64,000 bases of DNA from Archivesica marissinica (GCA_014843695.1 CM026397.1:45209272-45273271); one strand, 5' to 3'; counted from the stretch's first letter, positions 24,945-35,714 are shown. Program-made: numbers and translations. Notes: a model not told the origin generated them from the sequence alone.

Positions 24945-25678
24945 ATGTCACATGCTATTGATACCATTGTAGTGACTGATATTATTGCGAGCAAAGAAGA
25001 CACTACTTCCGAACGCCAAGGTGTGTATGTGCAACACTCATGATTGATAAGAAAAAGCAACGAGTATAATACCAGTTATGAAAGCCACAACACTACAAGG
25101 TGAAACAGTAATGAGATTGAGAGCATAAATGAAAGAAAGTGTGAAAACCACGAGATTACAGGTGACACAGAAATAACTGATACTAATGTGAGCAATGGGA
25201 CTATCACTTGTAACAGCCACGATAATACAATTGAAACAGTAATGATCAGTAACACTGTGAACAATTAGAACAAGATTTGTGAAAGTCATGAGATTACAGA
25301 TGAAATAGAAAACACTGATAATATTGAGGCCCAACATGAAACAATTTGTGAACACCACGAGGTTACATGTGACACAAAAATGGCTAATAATAATGATGCG
25401 ATCAATGAGAATGCAACTTGTGCACAATTACTGTATTACAGGTGAAACAGAAATGACTAATAATAAATGTTAACAATTAGAACACCATTTGTTAAAGATA
25501 CGATGATGCTACTGAAACAGAAATGATCGATAAGACTGAGAACAATGATAATAAGACTTGTGAAAACCACGAACGTACAGGTGAAACAGAAATGACTGAT
25601 GAGAACAACAACAACAACAACAATGTGAATAGAACTTGTGAAAGTGACGGGCATACAGTTGAAGCGGAACATGAATGA
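24945..25678 (+). pseudogene. Decayed coding-like repeat, Asp/Glu/Asn/Thr-rich
   Basis: From an ATG at 24945 the + strand reads MSHAIDTIVVTDIIASKEDT and onward, with in-frame stops. Recurrent peptide motifs appear at roughly 85-105-bp spacing: CENHEITGDTEITD, CESHEITDE, CEHHEVTCDT, and finally CENHERTGETEMTD followed by an N7 run (AAC repeat), ending at a stop at 25678. Synonymous and conservative differences between motif copies suggest a once-translated repeat, now broken by several stops and at least one frameshift. I do not recognise the family. An old non-coding minisatellite is the alternative. Hydrophobic ORFs on the - strand here are antisense shadows. Confidence 0.4.
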
Positions 25679-25896
25679 AACATTGTTACACACGACTGAG
25701 AACAATGGAGGGAGTATCTGCCACAACAGTTCCCCGACATTATACTGGCATGGTACAACTAAGAGTCAATAAGCCTGCTATGTATAATATGGTTAAACAA
25801 TATATAACAAGAAACGATGCAACAAAAAGACCTTTATTTTTCAAATGTTACCACTTCCAAATTTAAGCGTAAATAAATTAGGACTCTCCTATACTG

Positions 25897-26206
25897 AGTT
25901 CCCAACTAGTCCTTATTCAGTTCTGGTCAACAGTTCCCAACTAGTCCTTATTCAGTTCTGGTCAACAGTTCCCAACTAGTCCTTATTCAGTTCTGGTCAA
26001 CAGTTCTCAACTAGTCCTTATTCAGTTCTGGTCAACAGTTCCCAACTAGTCCTTATTCAGTTCTGGTCAACAGTTCACAACTAGTCCTTATTCAGTTCTG
26101 GTCAACAGTTCTCAACTAGTCCTTATTCAGTTCTGGTCAACAGTTCACAACTAGTCCTTATTCAGTTCTGGTCAACAGTTCCCAACTAGTCCTTATTCAG
26201 TTCTCA
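25897..26206. repeat. Minisatellite, 35-bp unit, 9 copies
   Basis: Unit cccaactagtccttattcag followed by ttctggtcaacagtt. Only one position varies (cccaac, ctcaac, cacaac), so the array is young. Confidence 0.95.
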
Positions 26207-26940
26207 ACAAATATCAATTGTTGCTCGTGTCGTACTCTCCGTTTTCATCACATTTTATTCAATTTTCTCCGGCTTGATACGAGAGCTTGTTTGTGTGACA
26301 GGTCTTTATACCACTCGTTGCGAGATGACTGACGTTAAAATGGATATACACTGAACACTGCGACATCTTAAAGACTTTGTGCCGGTTCCTGTGCTCTCAC
26401 CAAGCCAATATTGTGGTCTGTTTTCATTCAGCCCAAATCGTTTAACTTTCATTGTTTGAACGAATGGTCTGTGGGAATTAGCTATCACATACGTAGAGAA
26501 GGACGCATGACGCAGCCGAACTATCGTCTATATATACCATTTTCTAACCAAATAATTGCAAGCTAATCTCATCGAATCTAATCCTTTAAAATACACAATA
26601 ATATAATGAGTGTATCATAGAAGGAGTTGAAAACATGGACATTGTTAAGCGAAACTTGTCTGCAGTATATAATTTGTGTTATACTAAAACTTGGTTACGC
26701 TTATTGTTTTACGCCCGTGTTTCAGGGTGATGGGTATTAACATACTGTTTCTGTAGGTCACCCATTGTTGCCAAGCAAGGTGAACACATATATTATGCCG
26801 ATCTAGAAGAAACCCAGCACGGATGTGTTTGGATTGCATGCAGTCATAATATGTAATTTATAAGCGATATTTATAGTGTGCTTTTATGCAAATTGGGTAA
26901 TACATTCCTAAGTAAGATATGTTTAGCATATATACAACAT
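26207..26940. other. Non-coding stretch
   Basis: No gene or repeat recognised on either strand. Confidence 0.5.
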
Positions 26941-27385
26941 ACAGACGGATCTGTAGTCCAGTGGTAACACGCTGGACTGGTAATCCAGGGATCGCAGGTT
27001 CGATCCCCCGTCTGACAGACGGATCTATAGCCCAGTGGTAAAACGCTGAACTGGTAATCCAGGGATCGCAGGTTCGATCCCCCGTCTGACAGACGGATCT
27101 GTAGTCCAGTGGTAACACGCTGGACTGGTAATCCAGGGATCGCAGGTTCGATCCCCCGTCTGACCCTAATAAAATTAACAGTCTTTCAGATGGGACGTTA
27201 AACCCAGGTCTCGTGTCGGTGCTTTACACCGTGCACGTAAAAGAACCAGAAGAGATTCTGGAATTGGTCTCCGTCTGTATCATGCACTATCCTCCAAAAT
27301 CTAAAATAACTAATCTCTTCAGGAGGCGTCGCTCATATGGGCAACCGGTAGCGACGATAAATAAACGTAAAACACACACACTTAC
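26941..27385 (+). mobile_element. SINE-B with a tandem triple tRNA-like head
   Basis: Three copies of a 74-bp tRNA-like head (starts at 26941, 27015 and 27089) precede one SINE-B body and tail. Each head has an A-box-like region (gtagtccagtggtaacacgc), an anticodon-arm-like ctgga-ctggtaa-tccag, and the B box ggttcgatccc; agacgga can pair with the terminal ccgtct. The T-arm does not pair properly, so these are SINE heads and not functional tRNA genes. The body runs through ttaacagtctttcagatggg to the tail ggcaaccggtagcgacgata. Confidence 0.9.
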
Positions 27386-27794
27386 TTAACATAGTAAAAA
27401 TCCGCCCCAGTGTTCCGATGCTATATGGCGTGTCATGGGGTAAAAACGTGAAACATTTTAAAGGAAACTGCGAATTTCGGGAATCCGCCCACAGCCCAAT
27501 CCCGATTTGTCTTAGGATGTCAAAATTGACCAGTGGAGTATAAATGTATATTGTGTATATATTAGAGCTATTATCGGTCGACAAAGAATCCAGTGTCTGA
27601 AGGATACAAGCCGAAAACGATCCAATATGTAAACTATGTGTACTGTATTTGAAGAAACACACACCTATATAACAAGGTCTGACTAATTCAAATTGTTAAA
27701 ACATAATAAATCGGGTCGATAATTGGTCGCGCGTCGCGTGCGAGGACATAGAGATCATCGAACATGGAAAAGATATATAATTACAAGAGAGACG
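27386..27794. other. Non-coding stretch
   Basis: No gene recognised. A 109-codon minus-strand ORF (27333-27662) starts within unique DNA, ends in the SINE-B tail and has no motif that I recognise. Confidence 0.45.
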
Positions 27795-28140
27795 AGGACA
27801 GTTTAGAGTGACTCCTAATAGACCCTATGTATTTTGATGCGTGTAGCCTAAGTTATGGTGGGGCTGAGTTATCAAATAACATTACCCATCTAATTCACAC
27901 ATTATAGAATTAAGATGCGTGTTAGTACAGCGTGACTCCTGTACCGACTCTATATAATTTGGTGCTTGTAGCCTAATCTATGGCCGGGCTGAGCATGCAA
28001 ATAATATTTTATATCAAACATATTCATACATTTATGAATATGAGATGTGAGACAGTATAGAGTGACTCCTGTACTGACCCTATACATTTTGATGCTTGTA
28101 GCCTAATCTATGGCCGGGCTGAGCATTCAAATCGTATTAT
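27795..28140. repeat. Diverged tandem repeat, about 125-bp unit, 3 copies
   Basis: Three copies marked by agagtgactcctgtac, gacoc-type variants of gaccctat, and gcttgtagcctaatctatgg-ccgggctgag. The first copy is the most diverged, so this array is older than most in the window. Confidence 0.8.
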
Positions 28141-28289
28141 TAACACACACAACTTAATCACCTTAGTTTATAATCTATGAGTAATAACTAAACTTCTTAG
28201 TACGCTCGCCCACATGGTTCGCCGGCGGCGAGGGTAAATAAGCTCAATCATCATCATCATCACATTGTTAATTTGGTACAGATACGCAT

Positions 28290-28375
28290 AGGATTTGATA
28301 ATGCTCTGGCCTTTTGAAAACAGTCCAATATTAATAGTAATGGACTGCAAGTACAAAGGTATGACGTCACGACAG
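28290..28375. repeat. Dispersed element fragment, copy 1
   Basis: The segment gtaatggactgcaagtacaa-aggtatgacgtcacgac with its left flank (ctctggccttttga) recurs at 49198-49300 in ATP23 intron 1, so it is an interspersed repeat of unknown class. Confidence 0.7.
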
Positions 28376-28439
28376 TATTTTAAGGCAGCATAAATCGAAA
28401 ATGGCCGACGAAAATGAGGTTTTTCAATATTTTTTATTT

Positions 28440-28698
28440 AAACTTTATTTATTTTACAACGATTGCGAAGCAAGTTTTAACAACTTATATTAATAACTCT
28501 CGTTGGCGCGGATGAAAGCGTAAATGTGGTCATTAGTGTGTGTGTGGGTGGGGGGGGGGAACCAGAGTACCCGGAGAAAACCCACCTGTCCGATCTGGCG
28601 ACCATCATACCATCTCACATACTTCCCGATCCGAGGATCGAACCCGGGTTACATTGGTGAGAAGCGAGCCCGCTAACCACTGCGCTAATCGAACAGCC
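28440..28698 (-). mobile_element. SINE-C, full-length, minus strand
   Basis: The reverse complement reads: tRNA-like head (gattagcgcagtggttag, B box gggttcgatcctc), body (agatcggacaggtgggtttt, ccggtttcctcccac-like) and tail gcaatcgttgtaaaataaat. A G-run at about 28548-28559 interrupts the body. Other copies at 30.8, 40.6, 50.1 and 55.5 kb. Confidence 0.9.
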
Positions 28699-28818
28699 TG
28701 TTACAAAGTAATGGTGTCCTACATAACCAATGGCATCCTGTATTTAATGTGTATATTTCCAACTTACAGCAAGTACTTTGACGATAGTCAATTGCTGCTA
28801 GTCAATGTAGAAGATCCA

Positions 28819-28972
28819 ATATTGATGTTGTATTTTAATATAATTATAGTAAAGAATGATTCTTAAAAAAAATAACCATGGATTCATTCTCAGTGGTGTC
28901 CAATATGGCTACTAATATGTCAAATTGTAAATCATTCATTATTATAATTGCATTAAAATACAACATCAATAT
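28819..28972. repeat. Inverted repeat, 42-bp arms, 70-bp spacer
   Basis: 28819-28860 (starts atattgatgttgtattttaa) is the reverse complement of 28931-28972 (ends aaaatacaacatcaatat) with about four mismatches. Could be the ends of a small transposon or an RNA hairpin; no target-site duplication is evident. Confidence 0.75.
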
Positions 28973-29159
28973 AGTAATTAGAATGGATAGAATGGATAGA
29001 ATGTATCCATCATAATAACATAATAGTGTAGATAATGTTGAAACGGTGGCCATCTTGGACGCCATCTTGAATTTTCAAAATGGTACAATCATGATACCAA
29101 CTGGCCATCATTCAGATTTTTCAATAGTAATTGGTTTCCTAAACATTTACTATACAAGT

Positions 29160-29255
29160 CGATGCCGGGTCATTTTTAAGATCTTTGTCCAGGAGGCGCC
29201 GTTCGTGTGGGCAAATCTGAATAGATGATAAACAAACACAATACACAAAGCATGA
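29160..29255 (+). mobile_element. SINE-B tail fragment
   Basis: ccaggaggcgccgttcgtgt-gggcaa followed by gatgataaacaaacac matches the 3' end of SINE-B (caggaggcgtcgctcatatg-ggcaacc...cgataaataaacg), with considerable divergence. Confidence 0.55.
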
Positions 29256-29724
29256 TTTCGTCATACTGCATGGTGGATTTTGATTGGTGCATATGTATGC
29301 CGGGATATGATCGTCCACTTCGCATCCCGGTAATGGATTGGATCCCCAATGGCGAGCTCCAATGTCCTCTTGACACCTCGTGTTCAATTCCCATACTCTT
29401 TGCTCAAGGAATGCACGAGTGTAACATGACCATCTGCTCCCTACTGATGTTGCCTTGGCTTTGACCTTGTAAATCTTTCCTTTGACCTTGTCAATATTTG
29501 CTTAGAAGGACTAATGTTATATACACCCTTGCCAATGTCAGTTAGCGTAATGGAGAACGTAAGATAACACTAGCCACACGATAAGCATGACAGTGTCTGA
29601 ATATGGATAACTGACGTCATAAATTCATTTCGCATTTAAAAAATAACATGATTTAATGACAAACTACCTAACAGGAGATCACTTTAAAAATATGCACAAG
29701 CTACTGCATAGTAATATCAATTTA

Positions 29725-29757
29725 TTTTTGTTTTGTTTGTTTGTTTGTTTGTTTTGG
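29725..29757. repeat. (GTTT)n microsatellite
   Basis: Imperfect run of gttt units ending in ttttgggg, directly before a SINE-D-type element, as is common at the A/T-rich tail of retroposons. Confidence 0.85.
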
Positions 29758-29759
29758 GG

Positions 29760-29907
29760 TTTTAAGTCAGCTTAGGTCAGTTGGTGACTCTCCAGCTGTT
29801 ATTGGCGTGGGAAGACCCCGGTACCCATTGGAGCAGCATTACAGGCACGGACCACCTCAAGGATAGAACCACCACCCTTTGTTGAGCCATCTGGATAGCT
29901 TCAACAT
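29760..29907. mobile_element. SINE-D-type dispersed element, copy 1
   Basis: Shares gactctcc-gctgttattgg, gcacggaccacc and ctggatagcttc with 37775-37950 and 49625-49775, all in the same orientation on the + strand. The copy at 37.8 kb has a B-box-like sequence in reverse complement (ggttcgaatcac), so these are probably minus-strand SINEs. Confidence 0.7.
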
Positions 29908-29911
29908 AGCA

Positions 29912-30010
29912 TATCTTCGTTGTCTAGTGGTTAAGGCGTTCGCCTACGGAGCGGGGGTCGAAGGTTCGAACCTCGTCAGGGGTTGGTTCTGATATGGCCC
30001 GTTGGTGAAC
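29912..30010 (+). mobile_element. tRNA-like sequence with a short 3' extension
   Basis: Reads gttgtctagtggttaaggcg (A-box-like), an anticodon-arm-like ttcgc-ctacgga-gcggg (anticodon position ACG, Arg-type) and the B box ggttcgaacct. The T-stem and acceptor stem do not pair well, so this is a tRNA-derived SINE head or tRNA pseudogene, not a working tRNA. Confidence 0.6.
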
Positions 30011-30197
30011 CGCCAGCTAGTTAACTAATGGTTACCAATTGCCAGCATGGCCTTCAAATGATAGGATTTGTTCATACAAAAGGTGTCTCATAAGTCAATA
30101 ATGGCTGGCCCTTTCAATAGAATAGGAGTGACACTATCATAAACACTTTACTTTACTTTTGAAGGACTATTTGAAACAGTAGTATTGTTTTTCCTCC

Positions 30198-30525
30198 ATC
30201 CACAACTGAAGCATAACCAGGGATGTGAAGCATAACCAGGGATGTGAAGCATAACCAGGTATCTGAAGCATAACCAGGGATGTGAAGCATAACCAGGGAT
30301 GTGAAGCATAGCCAGGGATGTGAAGTATAACCAGGGATGTGAAGCATAACCAGGGATGTGAAGCATAACCAGGGATGTGAAGCATAGCCAGGGATGTGAA
30401 GCATAACCAGGGATGTGAAGCATAACCAGGGATGTGAAGCATAGCCAGGGATGTGAAGCATAGCCAGGGATGTGAAGCATAGCCAGGGATGTGAAGCATG
30501 GAGATGTAAGAGACTACACATTACT
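30198..30525. repeat. Minisatellite, 19-bp unit, about 17 copies
   Basis: Unit agggatgtgaagcataacc with agcc/aacc variation. It runs into the 45-bp array that follows. Confidence 0.95.
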
Positions 30526-30752
30526 AGCCAGGGATGTGAAGCATGGAGATGTAAGAGACTACACATTACTAGCCAGGGATGTGAAGCATGGAGATGAAAG
30601 AGACTACACATTACTAGCCAGGGATGTGAAGCATGGAGATGTAAGAGACTACACATTACTAGCCAGGGATGTGAAGCATGGAGATGTAAGAGACTACACA
30701 TTACTAGCCAGGGATGTGAAGCATGGAGATGTAAGAGACTACACATTACTAG
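30481..30752. repeat. Composite minisatellite, 45-bp unit, about 6 copies
   Basis: Each 45-bp unit starts with the 19-bp unit of the previous array (agccagggatgtgaagcat) and adds 26 bp (ggagatgtaagagactacac-attact). The longer unit therefore arose when a 19-mer plus flanking DNA was amplified. ORFs across this region are by-products. Confidence 0.95.
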
Positions 30753-30774
30753 TTTACTGGTTTTGAGGTTTCTC

Positions 30775-30984
30775 AAATTAAACTCGGCCTCAAGCTCTCT
30801 GGCCCGGAAGTATGTGAGTTGGCACGGTGGTCGCCAGATCGGACAGGTGGGATTTCTCCGGGTACTTCGATTTCCTCCCACACGAATTACCACATGTACG
30901 CTTTCATCTGAGCCAACGAGAGTGATTAATGTAAGTTGCTAAGACTTGTTTCGCAATCATTGTAAAATAAATAAAGTTTAAAGA
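30775..30984 (+). mobile_element. SINE-C, head partly lost
   Basis: Body gccagatcggacaggtggga and tttcctcccacacgaatta, tail gcaatcattgtaaaataaat. The start at cccggaagtatgtgagttgg lacks the full tRNA-like head. Confidence 0.9.
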
Positions 30985-31024
30985 GCTTTCTGATATGTTG
31001 AGTTGAAATCTCTCATCCTTGGCG

Positions 31025-31072
31025 CATCATCACCGTCATCATCATCTTATTCTTCATCTTCATCATCAATAC
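31025..31072. repeat. CAT/CTT-rich microsatellite
   Basis: Imperfect run of catcat and cttcat units. Confidence 0.75.
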
Positions 31073-31550
31073 AAATTACGCACATCTAGAAGAGCATACT
31101 CGCAACAGTTATCACTTGTAATTATTCTATAAATTCACCAATGTTTACTTTGCCCTTGTTATCTTCCTCGTTTGAATATCGTTGCGTATTACACATGCTT
31201 GTGTCGTGTGCATTTAACTTGTTCATTGCCAAAGGATGGACGTCGTATATTGTATTTCAATAGCGCCTGGGTCATAGCGTATTCCATTTCCATTGCATAT
31301 CATGTACAGCTAACACATACCGGCATATCCAATCATGTAGCTGTGTGTACAACCTCTGTCGCCGAGGTCTTAGGGCGACTGCATTGTCTAAAATGATTAA
31401 GTTCTCTACGTCGATTGCAAGTCTGACCTCCCGAGATGTCCTGCCTTATATAGCAGGTGTCTGACCATTCATTCTGTCTGAAGGCAACACTCCTCACTGT
31501 TGATCCTCCCACAGCAGCATGGACCCGGTAGTTAGCATCCAACCGTCTAG

Positions 31551-31877
31551 ATGGCACCAGGGTCAGACCACACCTCCATCAATTCAGTAGAACATGCTGG
31601 AGTGTACGTCCAGCAAGTTCGACAACCAGACGATACCGGAAACCTAGGATGCCTGTATCTGAATTATTGTTGTCAAGCTTGCAACAAGGTGCGCTCGCTC
31701 CAGCATCGCTGTTGTACAGAAGTGGAGGAAGTATGGACTGACACTGAAGCGACCAAGACGACCAGGTGTTTCACTGCCAGATACGTTAATACATTTATTC
31801 GTTGCTGCGGGATGACCAACATTGAGAAATGTCCTAAAATGGACCCTTTCGACAGAAGCACCATTATGGTTGTATAA
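31551..31877 (+). CDS. Unrecognised Cys-rich ORF, 108 codons, doubtful
   Basis: An open frame starts right after an in-frame TAG and ends before an AT-rich stretch. The local GC content is higher than its surroundings. The product is rich in Cys (LNYCCQACNKV, HRCCTEVEEV, FIRCCGMTNIEKC), no signal peptide or known domain is visible, and I see no clear splice partner. It could be a terminal exon, but chance openness is the simpler reading. The opposite strand is also open over part of this region. Confidence 0.15.
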   Translation: MAPGSDHTSINSVEHAGVYVQQVRQPDDTGNLGCLYLNYCCQACNKVRSLQHRCCTEVEEVWTDTEATKTTRCFTARYVNTFIRCCGMTNIEKCPKMDPFDRSTIMVV

Positions 31878-31879
31878 CA

Positions 31880-32200
31880 ACAAATAAATTGCCTATTAAA
31901 TACATAGTAAAAAGGAAAATCATACAGTCTGTTCATTTATATTTCCAATCTTTCATTTCGTCTGATACCACATCCACGGTGAAGATGTATTCAAATCAAC
32001 CTGGAACACAGCAAGAATATTCAAAATATAACGTTTCAAATAGCCAGTGCTCACCTGTGAATAACGTCACCGTGCTTACACACTGTATTCCTCCGCCAAA
32101 TAATACAGTATACCAACCTTCAGTTTGCAATGGCCTGCATTCTTATACCACATCGTGTCTACACATCAACTAGTCTGAAGTCTTCTCAAGTCATATAATG
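31880..32200 (+). mobile_element. Unclassified dispersed element, copy 1
   Basis: Contains tacatagtaaaaaggaaaat, tttatatttcca, cacggtgaagatgtattcaa, ccgccaaataatacagtat and gaagtcttctcaagtcata in the same order as the reverse complement of 35965-36295. Both copies are diverged. No transposase or RT is visible. A 94-codon ORF inside is not conserved in the other copy. Confidence 0.75.
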
Positions 32201-32359
32201 TCTTTGAGACACACACACATACTATACACTGCCTGTCATGAAAATGCATTTTTACCAAAACGTAAAATGAACTATATTAGTTATTGAGACTACGCGGATG
32301 CACTATTTACGTATATACAACCTTATAGGATTTGTCACACTGGGCAGAGACAAGATGTC

Positions 32360-32460
32360 CATTCCGTATGTCTGCAGAATCGACATAGAAGCATAATCAT
32401 GTTAGAAAATTCAGTCGCCCACATGTCTCGTCAGAGGCGACAATAAATAAAAATACATCG
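32360..32460 (+). mobile_element. Old SINE-B-like tail fragment
   Basis: cgcccacatgtctcgtcagaggcgacaataaa resembles the SINE-B end (gtcgctcatatgggcaaccg...gcgacgataaata). Its upstream phrase (atcgacatagaagcataa) also occurs at 59279, before another SINE. Assignment is tentative. Confidence 0.4.
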
Positions 32461-32519
32461 TCCGTTCTGATAGGCAGCGAATACACGGTTAATGGTGATT
32501 TACATGCGAGACTTCACGA

Positions 32520-33976
32520 AAGCGGCATTATAAACCACGCGGTCAGGGATACCCCAACGTGTCCTAGTGAGAGTGGCATTATAAACCACGCGGTCAGGGA
32601 TATCCCCAATGTGTCCTAGTGATAGCGGCATTATAAACCACTCAGTCAGGGATATCCCCAACGTGTCCTAGTGAGAGTGGCATTATAAACCACGCGGTCA
32701 GGGATACCCCCAATGTGTCCTAGTGAGAGCGGCATTATAAACCACGCGGTCAGGGATACCCCCAATGTGTCCTAGTGAGAGTGGCATTATAAACCACGCG
32801 GTCAGGGATACCCCCAATGTGTCCTAGTGAGAGTGGCATTATAAACCACGCGGTCAGGGATATCCCCAATGTGTCCTTGTGGTAGTGACATTATAACAAC
32901 GCGGTCAGGGATATCCCCAACGTGTCCTGTGAGAGTGGCATTATAAACCACTCGTCAGGGATACCCCCAATGTGTCCTAGTGAGAGTGGCATTATAAACC
33001 ACGCGGTCAGGGATACCCCCAATGTGTCCTAGTGAGAGTGGCATTATAAACCACGCGGTCAGGGATATCCCCAATGTGTCCTTGTGGTAGTGACATTATA
33101 AACCACGCGTCAGGGATATCCCCACGTGTCCTAGTGAGAGTGGCATTATAAACCACTCGGTCAGGGATACCCCCAATGTGTCCTAGTGAGAGCGGCATTA
33201 TAAACCACGCGGTCAGGGATACCCCCAATGTGTCCTAGTGAGAGTGGCATTATAAACCACGCGGTCAGGGATACCCCCAATGTGCCTATGAGACGGCATT
33301 ATAACCACGCTGTCAGGATCCCCAATGTGTCCTAGTGAGAGTGGCATTATAAACCACGCTGTCAGGGATACCCCCAACGTGTCCTAGTGAGAGCGGCATT
33401 ATAACCACGCGGTCAGGGATACCCCCAATGTGTCCTAGTGAGAGTGGCATTATAAACCACGCGGTCAGGGATACCCCCAATGTGTCCTAGTGAGAGTGGC
33501 ATTATAAACCACGCGGTCAGGGATACCCCCAATGTGTCCTAGTGAGAGTGGCATTATAAACCACGCGGTCAGGGATACCCCCAATGTGTCCTAGTGAGAG
33601 TGGCATTATAAACCACGCGGTCAGGGATACCCCCAATGTGTCCTAGTGAGAGTGGCATTATAAACCACGCGGTCAGGGATACCCCCAATGTGTCCTAGTG
33701 AGAGTGGCATTATAAACCACGCGGTCAGGGATACCCCCAATGTGTCCTAGTGAGAGTGGCATTATAAACCACGCGGTCAGATACCCCCAATTGCCTAGTA
33801 GAGTGGCATTATAAACCACGCGGTCAGGGATCCCCCAATGTGTCCTAGTGAGAGGGCATTTAAACCACGCGGTCAGGGATACCCCCAATGTGTCCTAGTG
33901 AGAGTGGCATTATAAACCACGCGGTCAGGGATACCCCCAATGTGTCCTAGTGAGAGTGGCATTATAAACCACTCGG
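32520..33976. repeat. Minisatellite, 52-bp unit, about 28 copies
   Basis: Unit gagagtggcattataaacca, cgcggtcagggatacccc, caatgtgtcctagt. The centre is homogeneous and the left edge (32520-32940) more varied (tatcccc, ctcagtc, gtggtagtgac). Short deletions cluster at 33285-33320 and 33780-33850. Confidence 0.96.
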
Positions 33977-34404
33977 CAACGATACCCAGAACTGTCCTTG
34001 TTAAGCACTGTGTACACCGAAACCTCTAATATCTGAGCTACATGTATGTATCTATATATAGAGAGAGAGACAAAAATGCGTGTAGCAAATGATACTATTT
34101 ATTTACCTCGCAGCATGATGAAATGGTGAAGGGTGGTGACCGTAACATGGCACCATCCCCATCCTCATCTCACACGTTATGCAAAGTCATCAAATCATGA
34201 TAAAGCAAGATAAATGAGTTAAAAATACATCTCTGTATATAATACATGAATGTGATATGTAAGATCAGATTCATACTCAAATAAATGACCGTAACACATT
34301 ATATAAAGGTGTCTATCATGGCAATTGTATACACAACCAGTAGTACATGAGCGTGTTAGTAATGAAATCCAACCGATTCTAATTTACTCGATTAATATAT
34401 AATA

Positions 34405-34683
34405 GTCCATATTCCGTGGTAACACGCTGGACTGGTAAATCCAGGGATCGTAGGTTCAATCCCCCGTCTGACCCTAATAAAATTAACAGTCTTTCAGTTG
34501 GGAATTTAACCCATGGTTTCTTGTCGGTGCTGTAAACCGTGCACGTAAAAGAACCAGAGGAGACTCTGGAATGGGTATATGTCTGTATCATTGCACTCTC
34601 CAAAATCTAAAATGACTAATCTCTTCAGGAGGCGTCGCTCATATGGGCAACCGGTAGGGACGATAAATAAACGTAAAACACCC
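34405..34683 (+). mobile_element. SINE-B, nearly full-length
   Basis: The head is truncated at its 5' end (starts in the A-box region, ccgtggtaacacgctggact) and carries one extra A in the anticodon arm. B box ggttcaatcccc, complete body and tail (ggcaaccggtagggacgata). Confidence 0.9.
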
Positions 34684-35081
34684 ACATTCCATGGAAGATA
34701 AGTCTATTAGGAACCTATTGTTATGTCAATCAAACTGTCGATCCTCGTCTCCGTTATTTTTTTATTAAACATTCAATATTAATATCATATCTATCATTTG
34801 TTCGTGATAAAGCTTGACAATCATTCTCTGATAGGTTTAATAGACGCTCTAAATTTAGTTCATTGTGTTCAAATTAGTATCACCGATCTCTTCCTATTCA
34901 CGACAATGGCTACGAAACAAAACGTTAACCGTAATCGTGATATTCGAATAGCCAGTTTCAACCGCGTAACACATAGCAACAGGCTAACTAGTAAAGCAAT
35001 TAAATGAATAGGCGTTGACCATTTATAGCTTGTTTTATTAATAGTGTTGGTATTAAAAATGCTGGACACGCGCTTACAGCG
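34684..35081. other. Non-coding stretch
   Basis: AT-rich; no gene or repeat recognised. Confidence 0.5.
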
Positions 35082-35240
35082 AGTGTGTGTTTTACGTTTA
35101 TTTATCGTCGCCACCGGTTGCCCATATGAGCGACGCCTCCTAAAGAGATTAGTCATTTTAGATTTTGGAGGATAGTGCATGATACAGACAGAGACCCATT
35201 CCAGAGTCTCCTCTGGTTCTTTTACGTGCGAGATTTCGTC
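35082..35240 (-). mobile_element. SINE-B, 5'-truncated, minus strand
   Basis: Tail complement ttatcgtcgccaccggttgc, body to tctggttcttttacgtgcga, and then sequence identity stops before the head, as expected for a 5'-truncated retroposon. Confidence 0.88.
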
Positions 35241-35241
35241 T

Positions 35242-35615
35242 TAAGGAATAAATCGCGGGTTAATAGTCTTCGGGTTAATAGTATCTGGGTTAATAGTTTA
35301 CCCCGGGTATTTCGGTTTCCACACTAACTAACTTTAAGCACACCCAATGTAGTTCATACACCGATGGAGATTATTAACTCCCGGTTCATTATTTATATTT
35401 ACATTAATTATTCTTTTCAATGCCATAAGAAACTAATATTACACTTTGTATTTTAAATGTATTTATGCCAGATTTGCGAATTACCGTGTGACCTGGTATT
35501 TAGATCGTCCTTGGAATAGCATGAACTGTATAAGACACGCTGCGAGAAACGCTGTGGAACACTGCGAATGCGCATGCCCTTAACTTCGAATGCGCATGAC
35601 AGATGCATATCATTA
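35242..35615. mobile_element. Unclassified dispersed element, copy 1
   Basis: Shares ttaaggaat-aatcg, then taagacacgc...cgctg, gcactgcgaatgcgcatgcc-type sequence and gcatatcattagt in the same order with 39901-40125. The left part has three short repeats of gggttaatagt. Confidence 0.65.
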
Positions 35616-35714
35616 GTGAAAATAGATACAAAGATTGTATATACGTAATTAGGAATGTAGTCCTAATAACTACTATAATTCAATGTTCATTTTGGTAAAA
35701 AATGCAGTTTCATA

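Noticed and set aside
25038..25726. Hydrophobic minus-strand ORFs resembling membrane proteins
   Set aside because: They are antisense to the Glu/Asp/Thr-rich repeat on the + strand; antisense of such codons is automatically rich in Val, Leu, Ile, Phe and Ser.
26941..27162. Three tandem tRNA genes
   Set aside because: The B box is good and the acceptor partly pairs, but the T-stem does not, and a SINE body follows at once. They are tRNA-derived SINE heads.
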